From contig JAYQIQ010000004.1 of NCBI GenBank assembly GCA_038141705.1, positions 62,001 through 126,000 of the forward strand: a stretch of DNA of 64,000 nucleotides, given 5' to 3'. This document shows positions 20,165 through 28,152 of the stretch, one piece after another. The position numbers and the translations under genes are program-made. Source of the stretch: Eutrophomonas brisbanensis. GTDB lineage: Bacteria; Pseudomonadota; Gammaproteobacteria; Burkholderiales; Eutrophovitaceae. Within the stretch, counting starts at the first letter, position 1. Each line of letters starts with the position of its first letter. A model generated the notes under the pieces. That model had not been told where the DNA came from. It made no database searches and saw only the letters and a program-made list of their open reading frames with translations.

Positions 20165-20867
20165 TGGATGGCGCACTTGCACTTTCAATAAATTTGGCTG
20201 AGATCGAGTTCCAGCCGCGGTGTAAATCCGTAAAAACGAGGAGGCATCGTTTGCAGTCTACTCCTTAAAGTAACTATTTTTACTTGTTCTCGAATCAAGT
20301 TTGAATTTCGTTTTTCCTAAGACGGATCAGTTCCTGTACTTGCTTGTTTACCTCGCTGAACGCAGATGAACCCCTAATGAACATACCACGTCTTTCACCT
20401 CACCCATTGCTGATCCATAAACAACCCAAAGACCGCTCATCTCTGCAACCACTGCTCGGATATAGGTGAATTTTTCAATGAGTCGCGTTTCCAAGTGTAA
20501 CGGACCCTTGGATCGGTTCATCTGAAAAATTGCTGCGGTAGGGATGGGATTTTGATCAACAATGGTTAATCGATGATATCAAGCTCTGATTGATAACAAA
20601 TCAATTACACCGGTTGCGTAACTTTGATCAACCAATCCTCAATCATGCTTCGGCACGGTAACTTTTGCATCATCAAGATCCTTGTTGACCATCAAATGGA
20701 AAACTCACCCGAATAGGAAACCGACTGACTTGTCTCCAAACATGAGGTGTTTAAGCGTTAGCCACTCCTTGACCTCATTTTGAGGTGGTATTAGCAGGAC
20801 GGATATCGTCTGCAGCGACCAAAGGGCTACTGACTAAAAACAACCCAAGACCTACGAAGAAGTACAT
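20165..20867 (-). pseudogene. SoxYZ-like carrier protein remnant, copy 1
   Basis: The minus strand starts at an ATG at 20867 with a signal peptide (MYFFVGLGLFLVSSPLVAA). It then gives, across several frames, segments matching copy 2: NEVKEWLTLK, VNKDLDDA, LIVDQNPIP, FQMN, FTYIRAV, MSGLWVVYGSAMG and a C-terminal KFIESASAPS. The layout matches the quinoprotein-associated SoxYZ-like carrier family, periplasmic proteins with a SoxY and a SoxZ domain. No frame is open beyond about 40 codons. It retains the signal peptide that copy 2 lacks. The 3' end merges into adhesin sequence. Confidence 0.6.
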
Positions 20868-20894
20868 GCTTTTAATGAGGTGGATTAACACGGA

Positions 20895-21690
20895 CATTCC
20901 GAACGTTTAGAATCATTGATGACTTGAGGTTTCAAAAACGTTCTTGAATTGGAGTTGAACTTCGTCAACGCTAGTCACCCTTCGACTGAGATAAAAAAAG
21001 TATCCTCTTGAATTAAGACTCGATCAAGATCCGCAATTGACGAGCGACGATGACCCTATTGATTGTCATCATTTGCGCTGCAATGATTTCCCTCTGGATC
21101 GGAAAACATAAAGCGATCATCTACCGCAGCGGATAAAACAGATGTTCGACTCGTCTGAGTCATGTAATAGCCAATCTTCATTCGATTTAAATTCAACCCC
21201 GTCCAATTTACATTGATGTCCGATAGATAAGCCGCAAGATCGTTCACTCGCTGGAATAGCACAACGTGCTCCGACTGGTAGGTCTCACCACCCATACGCG
21301 TATTTTCAAAAGGATGTCGGTACTCCCCGACATTCGGAGTGTATTTTCGGTTAAATCTTGGGGGCGAGATAATATCCGCGCTCATTACCACCACTTCTTC
21401 GCTGGAATCAGTTGTCGAGACCGCTTGGTAGTCTCCCTTACCGCATATGCTGTCTTTGTCCGACTCTGCACTTTTTCAGTGGAAAGGGGATGCTCGGATC
21501 CCTTAACTCAGAAACAGAAGACACAAGAACTCGATATTTCATTGGGTGCAGAAAATACAAAGCTGCTCTTTTCGGGTCGGAGGAACTGGCAAATAAAAAG
21601 CGGACTAAAATGGAACCTCTATGCGCTTGATCAAACAAACCGGAAGATCTTTGTTCCGCCCTAAAACACTCACCGAACATGAACTGATTC
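20895..21690 (-). pseudogene. unrecognised gene remnant upstream of SoxYZ-like copy 1
   Basis: I do not recognise this gene. The longest open piece (21394 down to 21056) contains GGETYQSEHVVLFQRVNDLA, then AYLSDINVNWTGLNLNRMK and IGYYMTQTSRTSVLSAAVDD. A further piece upstream (21680-21438) contains YFLHPMKYRVLVSSVSELRD. The same order of segments is seen in copy 2 at 22340-23262, where an N-terminal hydrophobic segment is visible. The stop of the longest piece is at 21056, but homology to copy 2 continues to about 20900. Its conserved position beside a SoxYZ-like gene is the only functional hint. Confidence 0.45.
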
Positions 21691-21732
21691 TCGTGAGTAT
21701 CCCGAATGAGAAGCCATGAACTGGGATTATCG

Positions 21733-22305
21733 TCACCTCTGCAGAAAACTCCCCTGCTTCATTTCGATATGGCGCACTTGCACTTTCAATAAATTTGGCT
21801 GATCGAGTTCCACGCGGAAAGTGCGTTTGCCATCAGCATCCTTAAAGCTATTTTTATACTTATCAAGCTTGAATTTCATTTTTCCAAGGAGCGGATCAAT
21901 GTTTTTACCCGCTGGAGCCGAACAACCACCTTTCACCTCGACCCATTGCTGATCCATAAAGAGCTCGCCATCGCTCATCTCTGCAACCGCTCGGATATAA
22001 GTGAATTTTTCAATCCGCAGTCGCGTTTCCAAATGTAAAGAACCTTTAGGACTCATCTGAAAGATTACGCGGTGGGATGGGATTTTGATCAACGATTAGG
22101 TATAACTTCTTGATAAAACGATTTTGCTGATTCAATCAGGATGGTCGAGGCATCATCAAGATCCTTGTTGACATCAACCGTACGTCTGGGGAAAATCGAA
22201 GGAACTGCCTTTGCTCCAAACATCAAATTGTTTGAGTGTTACCCACTCTTTGACTTCATTTTGAGGTTGACGGTTATCGGCAGCGACCAAAATATTTTAC
22301 GAAAA
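21733..22305 (-). pseudogene. SoxYZ-like carrier protein remnant, copy 2
   Basis: The piece from 22092 to 21733 is the best-preserved part of the region. It reads FQMSPKGSLHLETRLRIEKF, then TYIRAVAEMSDGELFMDQQW and VEVKGGCSAPAGKNIDPLL, the hallmark of the quinoprotein dehydrogenase-associated SoxYZ-like carrier family; the cysteine in GGCSAPAG is characteristic. Upstream, in other frames, are NEVKEWVTLKQFDVWSKGSS, VDVNKDLDDASTI and KKLYLIVDQNPIP. The signal peptide found in copy 1 is not intact here. No quinoprotein dehydrogenase or sox gene lies nearby. Confidence 0.7.
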
Positions 22306-22339
22306 AGTAACAAGAACTTTTTGTAAAAACGGAATTCCG

Positions 22340-23262
22340 AACGTTTAAGAATCATTGATGACTCCGAGGTTAACACAAAGCTCTTGAATTGAGTTGAATT
22401 TCAACGCTTTCACGTTCGATTTCGACTGAGATGGAGGTAGGCGAACTTTTGATTGGTATCGTTTTTGAATTAAGTACGCGATCAAGATCCGAGTTTCGAC
22501 GATGAATTTTGAGCATTTCACACCATTCAAGTCGCTTTTGCGCTACAGTGTTTACGACACGTATCCTCTGGATCTGGAAAACGATCCGCTCAGGTTCTAT
22601 GATGCAGCGGATAAAAAACAGATGTTGGACTCATCTAGTCATGCAATATCCAATCTTCATTCAGATTTAAATTCAAATACCCCGTCCAATTTACATTGAT
22701 GGCCGTTCGGAAATTCAAACCTGATAGATAAGCCGCAGATCGCTCACTAACTGGGAAAAATACAACTATTCTCTGATTGATAAGTCTCATCGTCTAATCG
22801 GGTATTTTGGAAAATCGGTATTCGCCAATCAATTCATCCATCAATTTTTGTCGAGACCTGGATCACCCTTATCCGCATAGCTGTCTTTGTAGACTCTGCA
22901 GTTTAACTGCTCGATCCCTTGAGTGCCTCAGAAACATTCACGACACAAGCATCTGCGAGGGTCTGGCGTCTTGAACGCATCGCTCGAGCGAATGAAACCC
23001 AAAGACGTAACTCCCCTGCTTCATTTGGATAAATCGAATCTGTTTTTCAATTTTCTAATTTCCTTGTGGAGCGAATCATCCGTACACCAAATTTTTAAAA
23101 ATGTAGTTTCCGCGACCTCTTTGGAGCCATTCCGAAACACTCATTATAGAGATAGGAATTTTTTGGACTGTTTCAGCGACATCAGGAAAACCGCCTCGCG
23201 ACCGTAAAGCTGGACTTTGATAAATCCCCATTAAAACAAAAAATATTCCAAAACCGATTCAT
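22340..23262 (-). pseudogene. unrecognised gene remnant upstream of SoxYZ-like copy 2
   Basis: Reading down from an ATG at 23262, the strand gives a hydrophobic start (FFVLMGIYQSPA in a shifted frame). It continues with GGFPDVAETVQKIPISIMSV, SEWLQRG, MKQGSYVFGFHSLERCVQD, IGEYRF, ETYQSEN and INVNWTG. The last three match copy 1. About ten frame changes are needed to read it through, so it is broken in this sequence. I cannot assign a family. A secreted or periplasmic protein of about 300 residues is the likely original product. Confidence 0.4.
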
Positions 23263-23284
23263 CTGAGATTAGATGACCTCCAAA

Positions 23285-24379
23285 TTAAAATTTACAAAAA
23301 TACCCGCTCGATAAACCAACCAGCACCGAGCAACAACACAGCACCAGAAATGGTAAGTGATAGGGCTCGCTGCCGGGAGGCCCAAGACTACGGTCAGCAA
23401 AAAATGAGGTGGAATTAATGAGCTTCCACAACACTACTGCTCCAAGAACGATTAAGAGTTGGCCAATTTCTACCCCAATGTTGAATGACGCCAATGCCCA
23501 ACCGATGCCGTTTTCAGGGAGTCCGTAATCGCGTAATACCGAGGCAAAACCAAATCCATGGATTAACCCAAAAACAAAGGTAACCCAATACCGCTTTGAA
23601 ATATCTTTGACAAAGAAGTTTTCGATGGCGACGTAGACGATACTCAGAGCGATCAAAGGCTCAACGAAACTACTGGGCACCGAAAAAACATCCAAAACTG
23701 CCAGGGAGAGCGTGATCGAGTGGGCGATAGTAAACGCTGTGACGACCTTAAAAAGTGGATAAAAACTACGCCCCAACACAATTACCACCAACAGAAAAGC
23801 AATATGATCGAAACCAATTGCAATGTGCTCGATACCAGAAATCACAAATTTGTAAATAAGCTCCCCAAGAGAGGGCTCCTGAGTTGAGAGCGCCAACGAT
23901 GTCTTGGTTACATCCAAGAGCGCAATAAATTCCCGATCACCCGTAACACTCACCATGTGCCTCGATTGAGGGTCAATTTCTTGGAATAACGTCGAGGAGT
24001 ATTGCGTCGGGATGCTCGGATCGACGCAAGACCACACCAGATAAAAAATGACGTGATCACCTTTTACATCGATATCTTCCCGAATAAGCGGTGCGACTGG
24101 AGCATCATCACAAAACAATCTCACATGCTCATTTAGATAGCGATGAACCTGATCCGTATTCCGCTCGAGGAGATCCATAGCGATTACACCACTCTCGCTG
24201 ACGAAGTCACGATCCAAGGCGACCGATAAATCAACTGCGTTCAATTCAACTTGCCCACTTATCTGTGGACCCATGGCGACTAAGCGGCTGCTCGAGAGCT
24301 TCGTTTGGTGGGCAGACGCAATACCAATAAAAGAAACAATAATTAAAAAGAAGCCAAACAGAAAAAATCTATGAAACAT
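23285..24379 (-). CDS. HupE/UreJ-type membrane protein with periplasmic N-terminal domain
   Basis: A 364-residue membrane protein. A signal peptide (residues 1-23, ending IASA) is followed by about 150 residues of periplasmic domain. Six or seven membrane helices follow, with the family motif GFDHIAFLLVVIVLG (residues about 188-202), FTIAHSITLSLA and FGLIHGFGFAS; the His and Asp residues in these helices are candidate metal ligands. Shorter relatives HupE and UreJ are nickel permeases linked to hydrogenase or urease. The urease operon 17 kb away makes a metal role plausible, but this long subgroup has no assigned substrate. The frame is fully intact, in contrast to the region next to it. Confidence 0.85.
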   Translation of the reverse strand: MFHRFFLFGFFLIIVSFIGIASAHQTKLSSSRLVAMGPQISGQVELNAVDLSVALDRDFVSESGVIAMDLLERNTDQVHRYLNEHVRLFCDDAPVAPLIREDIDVKGDHVIFYLVWSCVDPSIPTQYSSTLFQEIDPQSRHMVSVTGDREFIALLDVTKTSLALSTQEPSLGELIYKFVISGIEHIAIGFDHIAFLLVVIVLGRSFYPLFKVVTAFTIAHSITLSLAVLDVFSVPSSFVEPLIALSIVYVAIENFFVKDISKRYWVTFVFGLIHGFGFASVLRDYGLPENGIGWALASFNIGVEIGQLLIVLGAVVLWKLINSTSFFADRSLGPPGSEPYHLPFLVLCCCSVLVGLSSGYFCKF

Positions 24380-24565
24380 TGAAGGATGCCCTCAGTCCTA
24401 GTCACTTAGCACGCATTATTTTACTAAGAGATAAAAAAACAACAACAAAAACTGGCTCATCATGAAATATTGAACTTTACCCTTGGGGTCGTGTCTATCT
24501 GGTGTGACTGTTAACAATGTCCTGTTTGTTGGCAGTCCATCCCCTATTTCCTCATTAGTCTCCTC

Positions 24566-24606
24566 TTGAGGAACCTCAACGGCGCTACGTGGCGCCGTTT
24601 TTTTTT
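24566..24606 (+). terminator. paired hairpins with T-run directly upstream of the CDF exporter
   Basis: A small hairpin TTGAG-GAAC-CTCAA (24566-24579) is followed by a strong one, ACGGCGC-TACGTG-GCGCCGT (24579-24598), and a run of nine T (24598-24606), a textbook intrinsic terminator on the plus strand. It ends only 21 bp before the exporter start codon, so it either ends an upstream small transcript or acts as an attenuator in the leader of the exporter mRNA. No plus-strand protein gene precedes it for several kilobases. Confidence 0.8.
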
Positions 24607-24627
24607 AGAGGCGGTATACTCAAAATT

Positions 24628-25571
24628 ATGCATAGTCACAATCTAAATAAATGGACCCATCACCACAACTTTGCTAGCGCAAGTTCCGTAGCAGCAAGAC
24701 GCTCACTCATCGTCCTAATTATCACATTCGCTGCAATGATTATTGAGATCACGGGTGGGCTATGGTTTAACTCACTTGCACTGTTGGCGGATGGCTGGCA
24801 TATGGGAACCCATGCGCTGGCTATCGGGATAACGGTATTCGCATACTGGTACTCCAAAAACATATTCACGACAGAACCTTCTGCTTCGGGACTTGGAAGG
24901 TGGAAGTTCTTGGCGGCTACACGAGTGCCATTTTACTAGTCGTGATAGCGGGGTTGATGCTTTTTGAATCGATTGAACGGTTCTTAACACCGGAGCCGAT
25001 TAATTACCAAGCTGCACTCGTCATCGCCTTTGTTGGTTTGGCTGTGAATGCGATATGTGCTGTACTACTAGGATTCAAAACAGATGAACACCATCATCAC
25101 CATCATCACCACCATCATCATGAACATGACCACAGCGACCTGAATTTAAAGGCGGCCTACCTGCACGTGCTTACTGACGCTCTCACGTCAGTGCTCGCAA
25201 TACTCGCACTCACCGGCGGCCTGTTGTTTGGCTGGGCTTGGTTGGATCCGATGATGGGAATCATAGGGGCCGCCCTCGTCACGATCTGGGCTCGATCACT
25301 TATTCGGCAAACAAGCAGCGTCTTATTGGATCGCGAGATGGATGAAGCGACAACCAAATCGATCAAAGAGGAATTAGAAAAAGGAATGCCAGCTGATAAG
25401 ACTGCGGTTGCAGACCTACACCTGTGGCGCGTGGGGAACGAGAGCTACGCCTGCGCCGCTACACTCGTTACCCATAACCACCAACTTGACGCAGAGGCGA
25501 TTAAGGCTCGCCTAAAGACATTTAAAGTCGCTCATGCGACTCTCGAAATACAAGTTTGCAAAGACGTTTAA
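24628..25571 (+). CDS. cation diffusion facilitator, DmeF-like Co/Ni exporter (one frameshift)
   Basis: CDF antiporter of about 314 residues that exports divalent metal from the cytoplasm. The ATG at 24628 gives MHSHNLNKWTHHHNF. Membrane helix 2 has the metal-site motif LLADGWHMGTHALAIG; helix 5 has HVLTDALTSVLAILAL. Between helices 4 and 5 lies a loop of eleven consecutive His (from about 25091) followed by EHDH. The segment FGTWKVEVLGGYTSAI is characteristic of the DmeF subgroup, which handles cobalt and nickel. The frame changes at about 24878, where one base is missing. The cytoplasmic C-terminal domain is intact. Hairpins immediately upstream may regulate it. Confidence 0.88.
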
Positions 25572-25587
25572 ACTAGCTCGCGTCCGT

Positions 25588-26040
25588 TTATTCCGGAAAT
25601 TTCATTGCCTCATCGTCTACATTATAAGGATCTACAATTTCACCCGATGCGATGCGGTCGCGCTCGGTAGCTCTCAGAAATGTTACGACAGAAATAATTT
25701 CTTCATTTGAGAGGATGCTGCTGAACGCCCCCATCTTTCCACCCCGGCTTCCATCTCGAGGGGTTCCCGAATAAACCGTCTCAAAGATTTCCGCGTTGGT
25801 GTTTCCCCGAAACATAAATTTGCCACTAGTTAAACACGGAGCACGCCCGGTTCCCACACCTCGACCTCCGTGGCAAGCTGAGCATTTTTCGGAAAAAATA
25901 TTTTCGCCCTGACTCACAAGCGCTTTATTATCAATCGACAAAGCCAAATCTCCCGGGTGCATACGATGTGGCTCAACCGCGCTCGCGACTGAAGTAAACC
26001 CTAAAACAAAAACAATCGTCAAAAAATAAGACCACTTCAT
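25588..26040 (-). CDS. secreted c-type cytochrome, monoheme
   Basis: About 150 residues with a signal peptide (MKWSYFLTIVFVLGF, cleavage near ASA-VE) and one heme motif, CSACH, followed by GGRGVGTGRAPCLTSGKF. The later GKMGAFSSILSNEEIISVV supplies the methionine ligand, as in class I cytochromes related to alcohol dehydrogenase or oxidase subunits. I start at 26040 because the signal peptide begins there with GGGG nine bases upstream; in-frame ATGs at 26061 and 26100 are alternatives and the latter would overlap the upstream gene. The electron donor and acceptor are unknown. Confidence 0.85.
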   Translation of the reverse strand: MKWSYFLTIVFVLGFTSVASAVEPHRMHPGDLALSIDNKALVSQGENIFSEKCSACHGGRGVGTGRAPCLTSGKFMFRGNTNAEIFETVYSGTPRDGSRGGKMGAFSSILSNEEIISVVTFLRATERDRIASGEIVDPYNVDDEAMKFPE

Positions 26041-26087
26041 ACTGAATACCCCCACATTCATTTTACGGATTCTCCAACTCAACCACT

Positions 26088-26468
26088 CTAGCGTCGCCAA
26101 GCTTTATACCCTGCCAGCGCAAGTGCAAGCCACGCTACCATCAGTGTCACACCCCCAATGGGCGTGACATTCACAAGCTTTGGTAACTCTAACCAAACAG
26201 AGATATAAATACTGAAACTGAAAATACTCGTGCCAAAGATAAACAGGTAGCTCGCCCACTTGAGAAGTTTCTGGCGACCAAGCTCACGATTGGCGAGAAT
26301 CCCAAAACCCAACGAAACGATCACGACTGCATGAACTTGGTTGTAACGAATAGCCGTCATCAGAAACCTGAAATGCTCATTGGTTACGATGTCACGTAAT
26401 CCATGCTCCGCGTAAGCACCAAATGCAATCGCAATAAAACCGATTAACCCGCCAAGCGCTAATATCAT
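26088..26468 (-). CDS. DUF423 inner-membrane protein (YgdD-like)
   Basis: A 126-residue protein with four hydrophobic helices and the DUF423 pattern: LIGFIAIAFGAYAEHGL near the start, RYNQVHAVVIVSLG in the second helix and TPIGGVTLMVAWLALALAGY at the end. Function is unknown. Its start overlaps the stop of the DCC-family gene upstream by four bases, so the two are likely co-transcribed. Confidence 0.88.
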   Translation of the reverse strand: MILALGGLIGFIAIAFGAYAEHGLRDIVTNEHFRFLMTAIRYNQVHAVVIVSLGFGILANRELGRQKLLKWASYLFIFGTSIFSFSIYISVWLELPKLVNVTPIGGVTLMVAWLALALAGYKAWRR

Positions 26469-26845
26469 GGCAACCTCTCGTTGATAGTTCCCGTTTCACA
26501 ATAACCGAGTTTTGTAAAACGCCATTTGGCAAACACTCGATAACAGAACTCGAGGATGCTATTAACACCGGGAGTTCCCGCAAGGTATGCGACTTTCCGC
26601 CATCCGCGCAGTTGCCGCCAGATAACCACGAACGCACTCACACCTACGTGTAAGTCTCCCGCTTGATCCCTCACATGCAGAAACTTCAGTGCATCCAGTC
26701 TTGTAAAAGACTCATGATCCAGGGAAACTTCGGCCTTGCTGACATCCAACCAAGAAAAAATGTCCGAATCGGCAATGCGCCGATAGTAACCAATTTCTCG
26801 GGAACAAATCCCACAACTACCATCAAAGTAAACCGTAATTGGCAT
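26465..26845 (-). CDS. DUF393 (DCC family) thiol-disulfide oxidoreductase-like protein
   Basis: A protein of about 126 residues starting MPITVYFDGSCGICSREI; the CGIC motif in the first 15 residues resembles a thioredoxin-type CxxC. DCC-family segments follow: FSWLDVSKAE, DQAGDLHVGVSAFVVIWRQL and a C-terminal amphipathic tail. I prefer the ATG at 26845 over an upstream in-frame one at 26872, because the family starts two or three residues before the VYFDG strand. Redox activity is assumed for the family and not demonstrated. Confidence 0.85.
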   Translation of the reverse strand: MPITVYFDGSCGICSREIGYYRRIADSDIFSWLDVSKAEVSLDHESFTRLDALKFLHVRDQAGDLHVGVSAFVVIWRQLRGWRKVAYLAGTPGVNSILEFCYRVFAKWRFTKLGYCETGTINERLP

Positions 26846-27094
26846 TATTTTTCCCGAAAACACATTCACCATATAGAAGGATATTCAGCAGAAAGGTTCA
26901 GTATTTAGGCCAAATAATAACGATTAACCCTTGAACCCCACCATTCCTTATCATTCATCTGGGATATCCTCATTTCAAATAGCCCTTGAAGCGCGAACGG
27001 AACTATATTACGCTGGCTGAAACCGAGCGTGGTAGCGAACAATTATCATCACTCGGATGGGGACAATAGGTAATAAATAGGGGGAAGAGGAAGT

Positions 27095-27700
27095 ATGAAA
27101 ATCTTAAGATTTATTGCAATCATTTACGCTTCACTATTAATGGTGAATGCTGCTCAAGCGGATCACCACAAGCAAACCATGTGGGATGTCATTGTGAATG
27201 ACAACCGATTTACGACCTTTGCGACCCTTGTCGAAGAGGCAGACCTGATAGAGCTTTTTGATGAGCGAGCCAAGTTTCCGGCAACAGTTTATATTCCGAC
27301 GAACTTTGGCTTCTCGACAATGCCTCAAGCGATGAGTTCTGCGTTCCGCTACGCGGTCAACAAAGACGTCTTGGTGAAACTAATCCGCAGCCACTATTTT
27401 CTTGGTACCTACCAAAATCCCGCAGAGGGCAGTGAATTCGTCACAGTCAATATCGATGGGAACAAAGTAAAAATCGCTCAAGATAAAGACCTATTCGTAA
27501 AAGATATGGTTATCCGAGATAAAGAGATTTCGGTTGGAAACAAAAAAATCATTCCCGTTGACTGCGTGATGTTCGTACAACCAAGCCGACAAGACGCGCG
27601 TTTAACTGAAGATCAGCAAGAACGATTTAATATCACTTCTTGCTGCTTACGCACCATGAAGGAAACTGCTGCCTTCTTAAACTCAGTAGTATTCGAGTAA
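27095..27700 (+). CDS. secreted fasciclin-domain protein
   Basis: A 201-residue protein with a signal peptide (ending AAQA around residue 22) and one fasciclin (FAS1) domain. Landmarks are TMWDVIVNDNRFTTFATLVE, then FPATVYIPTNFGFSTMPQAM, a central LIRSHYFLGTYQ, and IIPVDCVMFVQPS matching the FAS1 H2 region. FAS1 proteins mediate adhesion between cells or to surfaces. A purine-rich ribosome site (GAAGAGGAAG) precedes the start. A strong terminator follows. Confidence 0.88.
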   Translation: MKILRFIAIIYASLLMVNAAQADHHKQTMWDVIVNDNRFTTFATLVEEADLIELFDERAKFPATVYIPTNFGFSTMPQAMSSAFRYAVNKDVLVKLIRSHYFLGTYQNPAEGSEFVTVNIDGNKVKIAQDKDLFVKDMVIRDKEISVGNKKIIPVDCVMFVQPSRQDARLTEDQQERFNITSCCLRTMKETAAFLNSVVFE

Positions 27701-27711
27701 CAAAAAACAGC

Positions 27712-27746
27712 AAAAAAAAAAGCCGCCCACTCGAGCGGCTTTTTTG
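27712..27746. terminator. bidirectional intrinsic terminator
   Basis: Hairpin AGCCGC-CCACTCGA-GCGGCT (27721-27740) flanked by nine A on the left and six T on the right, so it works for transcripts from both sides. It separates the fasciclin gene from the convergent copper-binding protein gene. Confidence 0.9.
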
Positions 27747-27757
27747 TGTCTGGAAGA

Positions 27758-28135
27758 TTAGTGTTGATCTTTTTTCATCGACACGATTATGAACTTACCC
27801 CCTTCAGCAATCGCCTGAAACATCACATGATCTCCCTCAGTTAATCCATCGAGCATTGCTGCATCTTTCACACTGAACCCCATAGTCATCGCACTCATCT
27901 CCAAGTTCGGGATATCTGCATGTTTGAGCGTAATTGAACCACTTGCTGCATTAATTTTTTTAACAACGCCATGCACACTCGGTAACTCACCGTGCATCTC
28001 ATGCCCTTCGTGCCCTTCATGATGCATCTCATGCCCTTCGTGCCCTTCCTGCATCTGCTCATGATGGGCCGCAAGCGAGTATGAGGAAATAATCAAGCAA
28101 GCAACTGAAAACAAACTTAATCCAAACTTTTTCAT
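27758..28135 (-). CDS. periplasmic CusF-like copper-binding protein with His/Met-rich N-terminus
   Basis: A 125-residue protein with a signal peptide (ending SLAA) and a His-rich stretch made from two copies of EGHEGHEMH. A CusF-type barrel follows, with GVVKKINAASGSITLKHADI and MSAMTMGFSVKD, in which the His and Met residues match the Cu(I) site of CusF. It should bind copper (or silver) in the periplasm. Last gene of a minus-strand set with a multicopper oxidase and a TolC-type protein; the 24-nt repeat coding for the His-rich part is perfect. Confidence 0.9.
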   Translation of the reverse strand: MKKFGLSLFSVACLIISSYSLAAHHEQMQEGHEGHEMHHEGHEGHEMHGELPSVHGVVKKINAASGSITLKHADIPNLEMSAMTMGFSVKDAAMLDGLTEGDHVMFQAIAEGGKFIIVSMKKDQH

Positions 28136-28152
28136 ATTTTTTCTCCCTTTTT

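Larger units (their letters stand above)
20165..23262. repeat. decayed tandem duplication of a two-gene unit, about 1.4-1.6 kb
   Basis: Matching landmarks recur in the same order: the start of GGCGCACTTGCACTTTCAAT at 20170 and 21771, ATTGCTGATCCATAAA at about 20405 and 21945, GAACGTTTA at 20901 and 22339, GTCCAATTTACATTGATG at 20201+1000 (21201) and 22683. The offset falls from about 1600 to 1440 and rises again to 1480, so the two copies have gained or lost different blocks. Each unit carries one SoxYZ-like gene and one unknown gene on the minus strand. Confidence 0.8.

Noticed and set aside
24420..24627. NiCo (czcD) or yybP-ykoY riboswitch before the CDF exporter
   Set aside because: I could not match the conserved junction sequences of either class; only the terminator-like hairpins are clear.
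25088..25130. His-tag or vector contamination
   Set aside because: The His run is inside a complete CDF transporter at the place where natural His-rich loops occur, with mixed CAT/CAC codons.
27998..28060. 24-nt direct repeat considered as a CRISPR-like unit
   Set aside because: Only two copies, no spacer structure, and it codes for the His-rich EGHEGHEMH repeats of the CusF-like protein.
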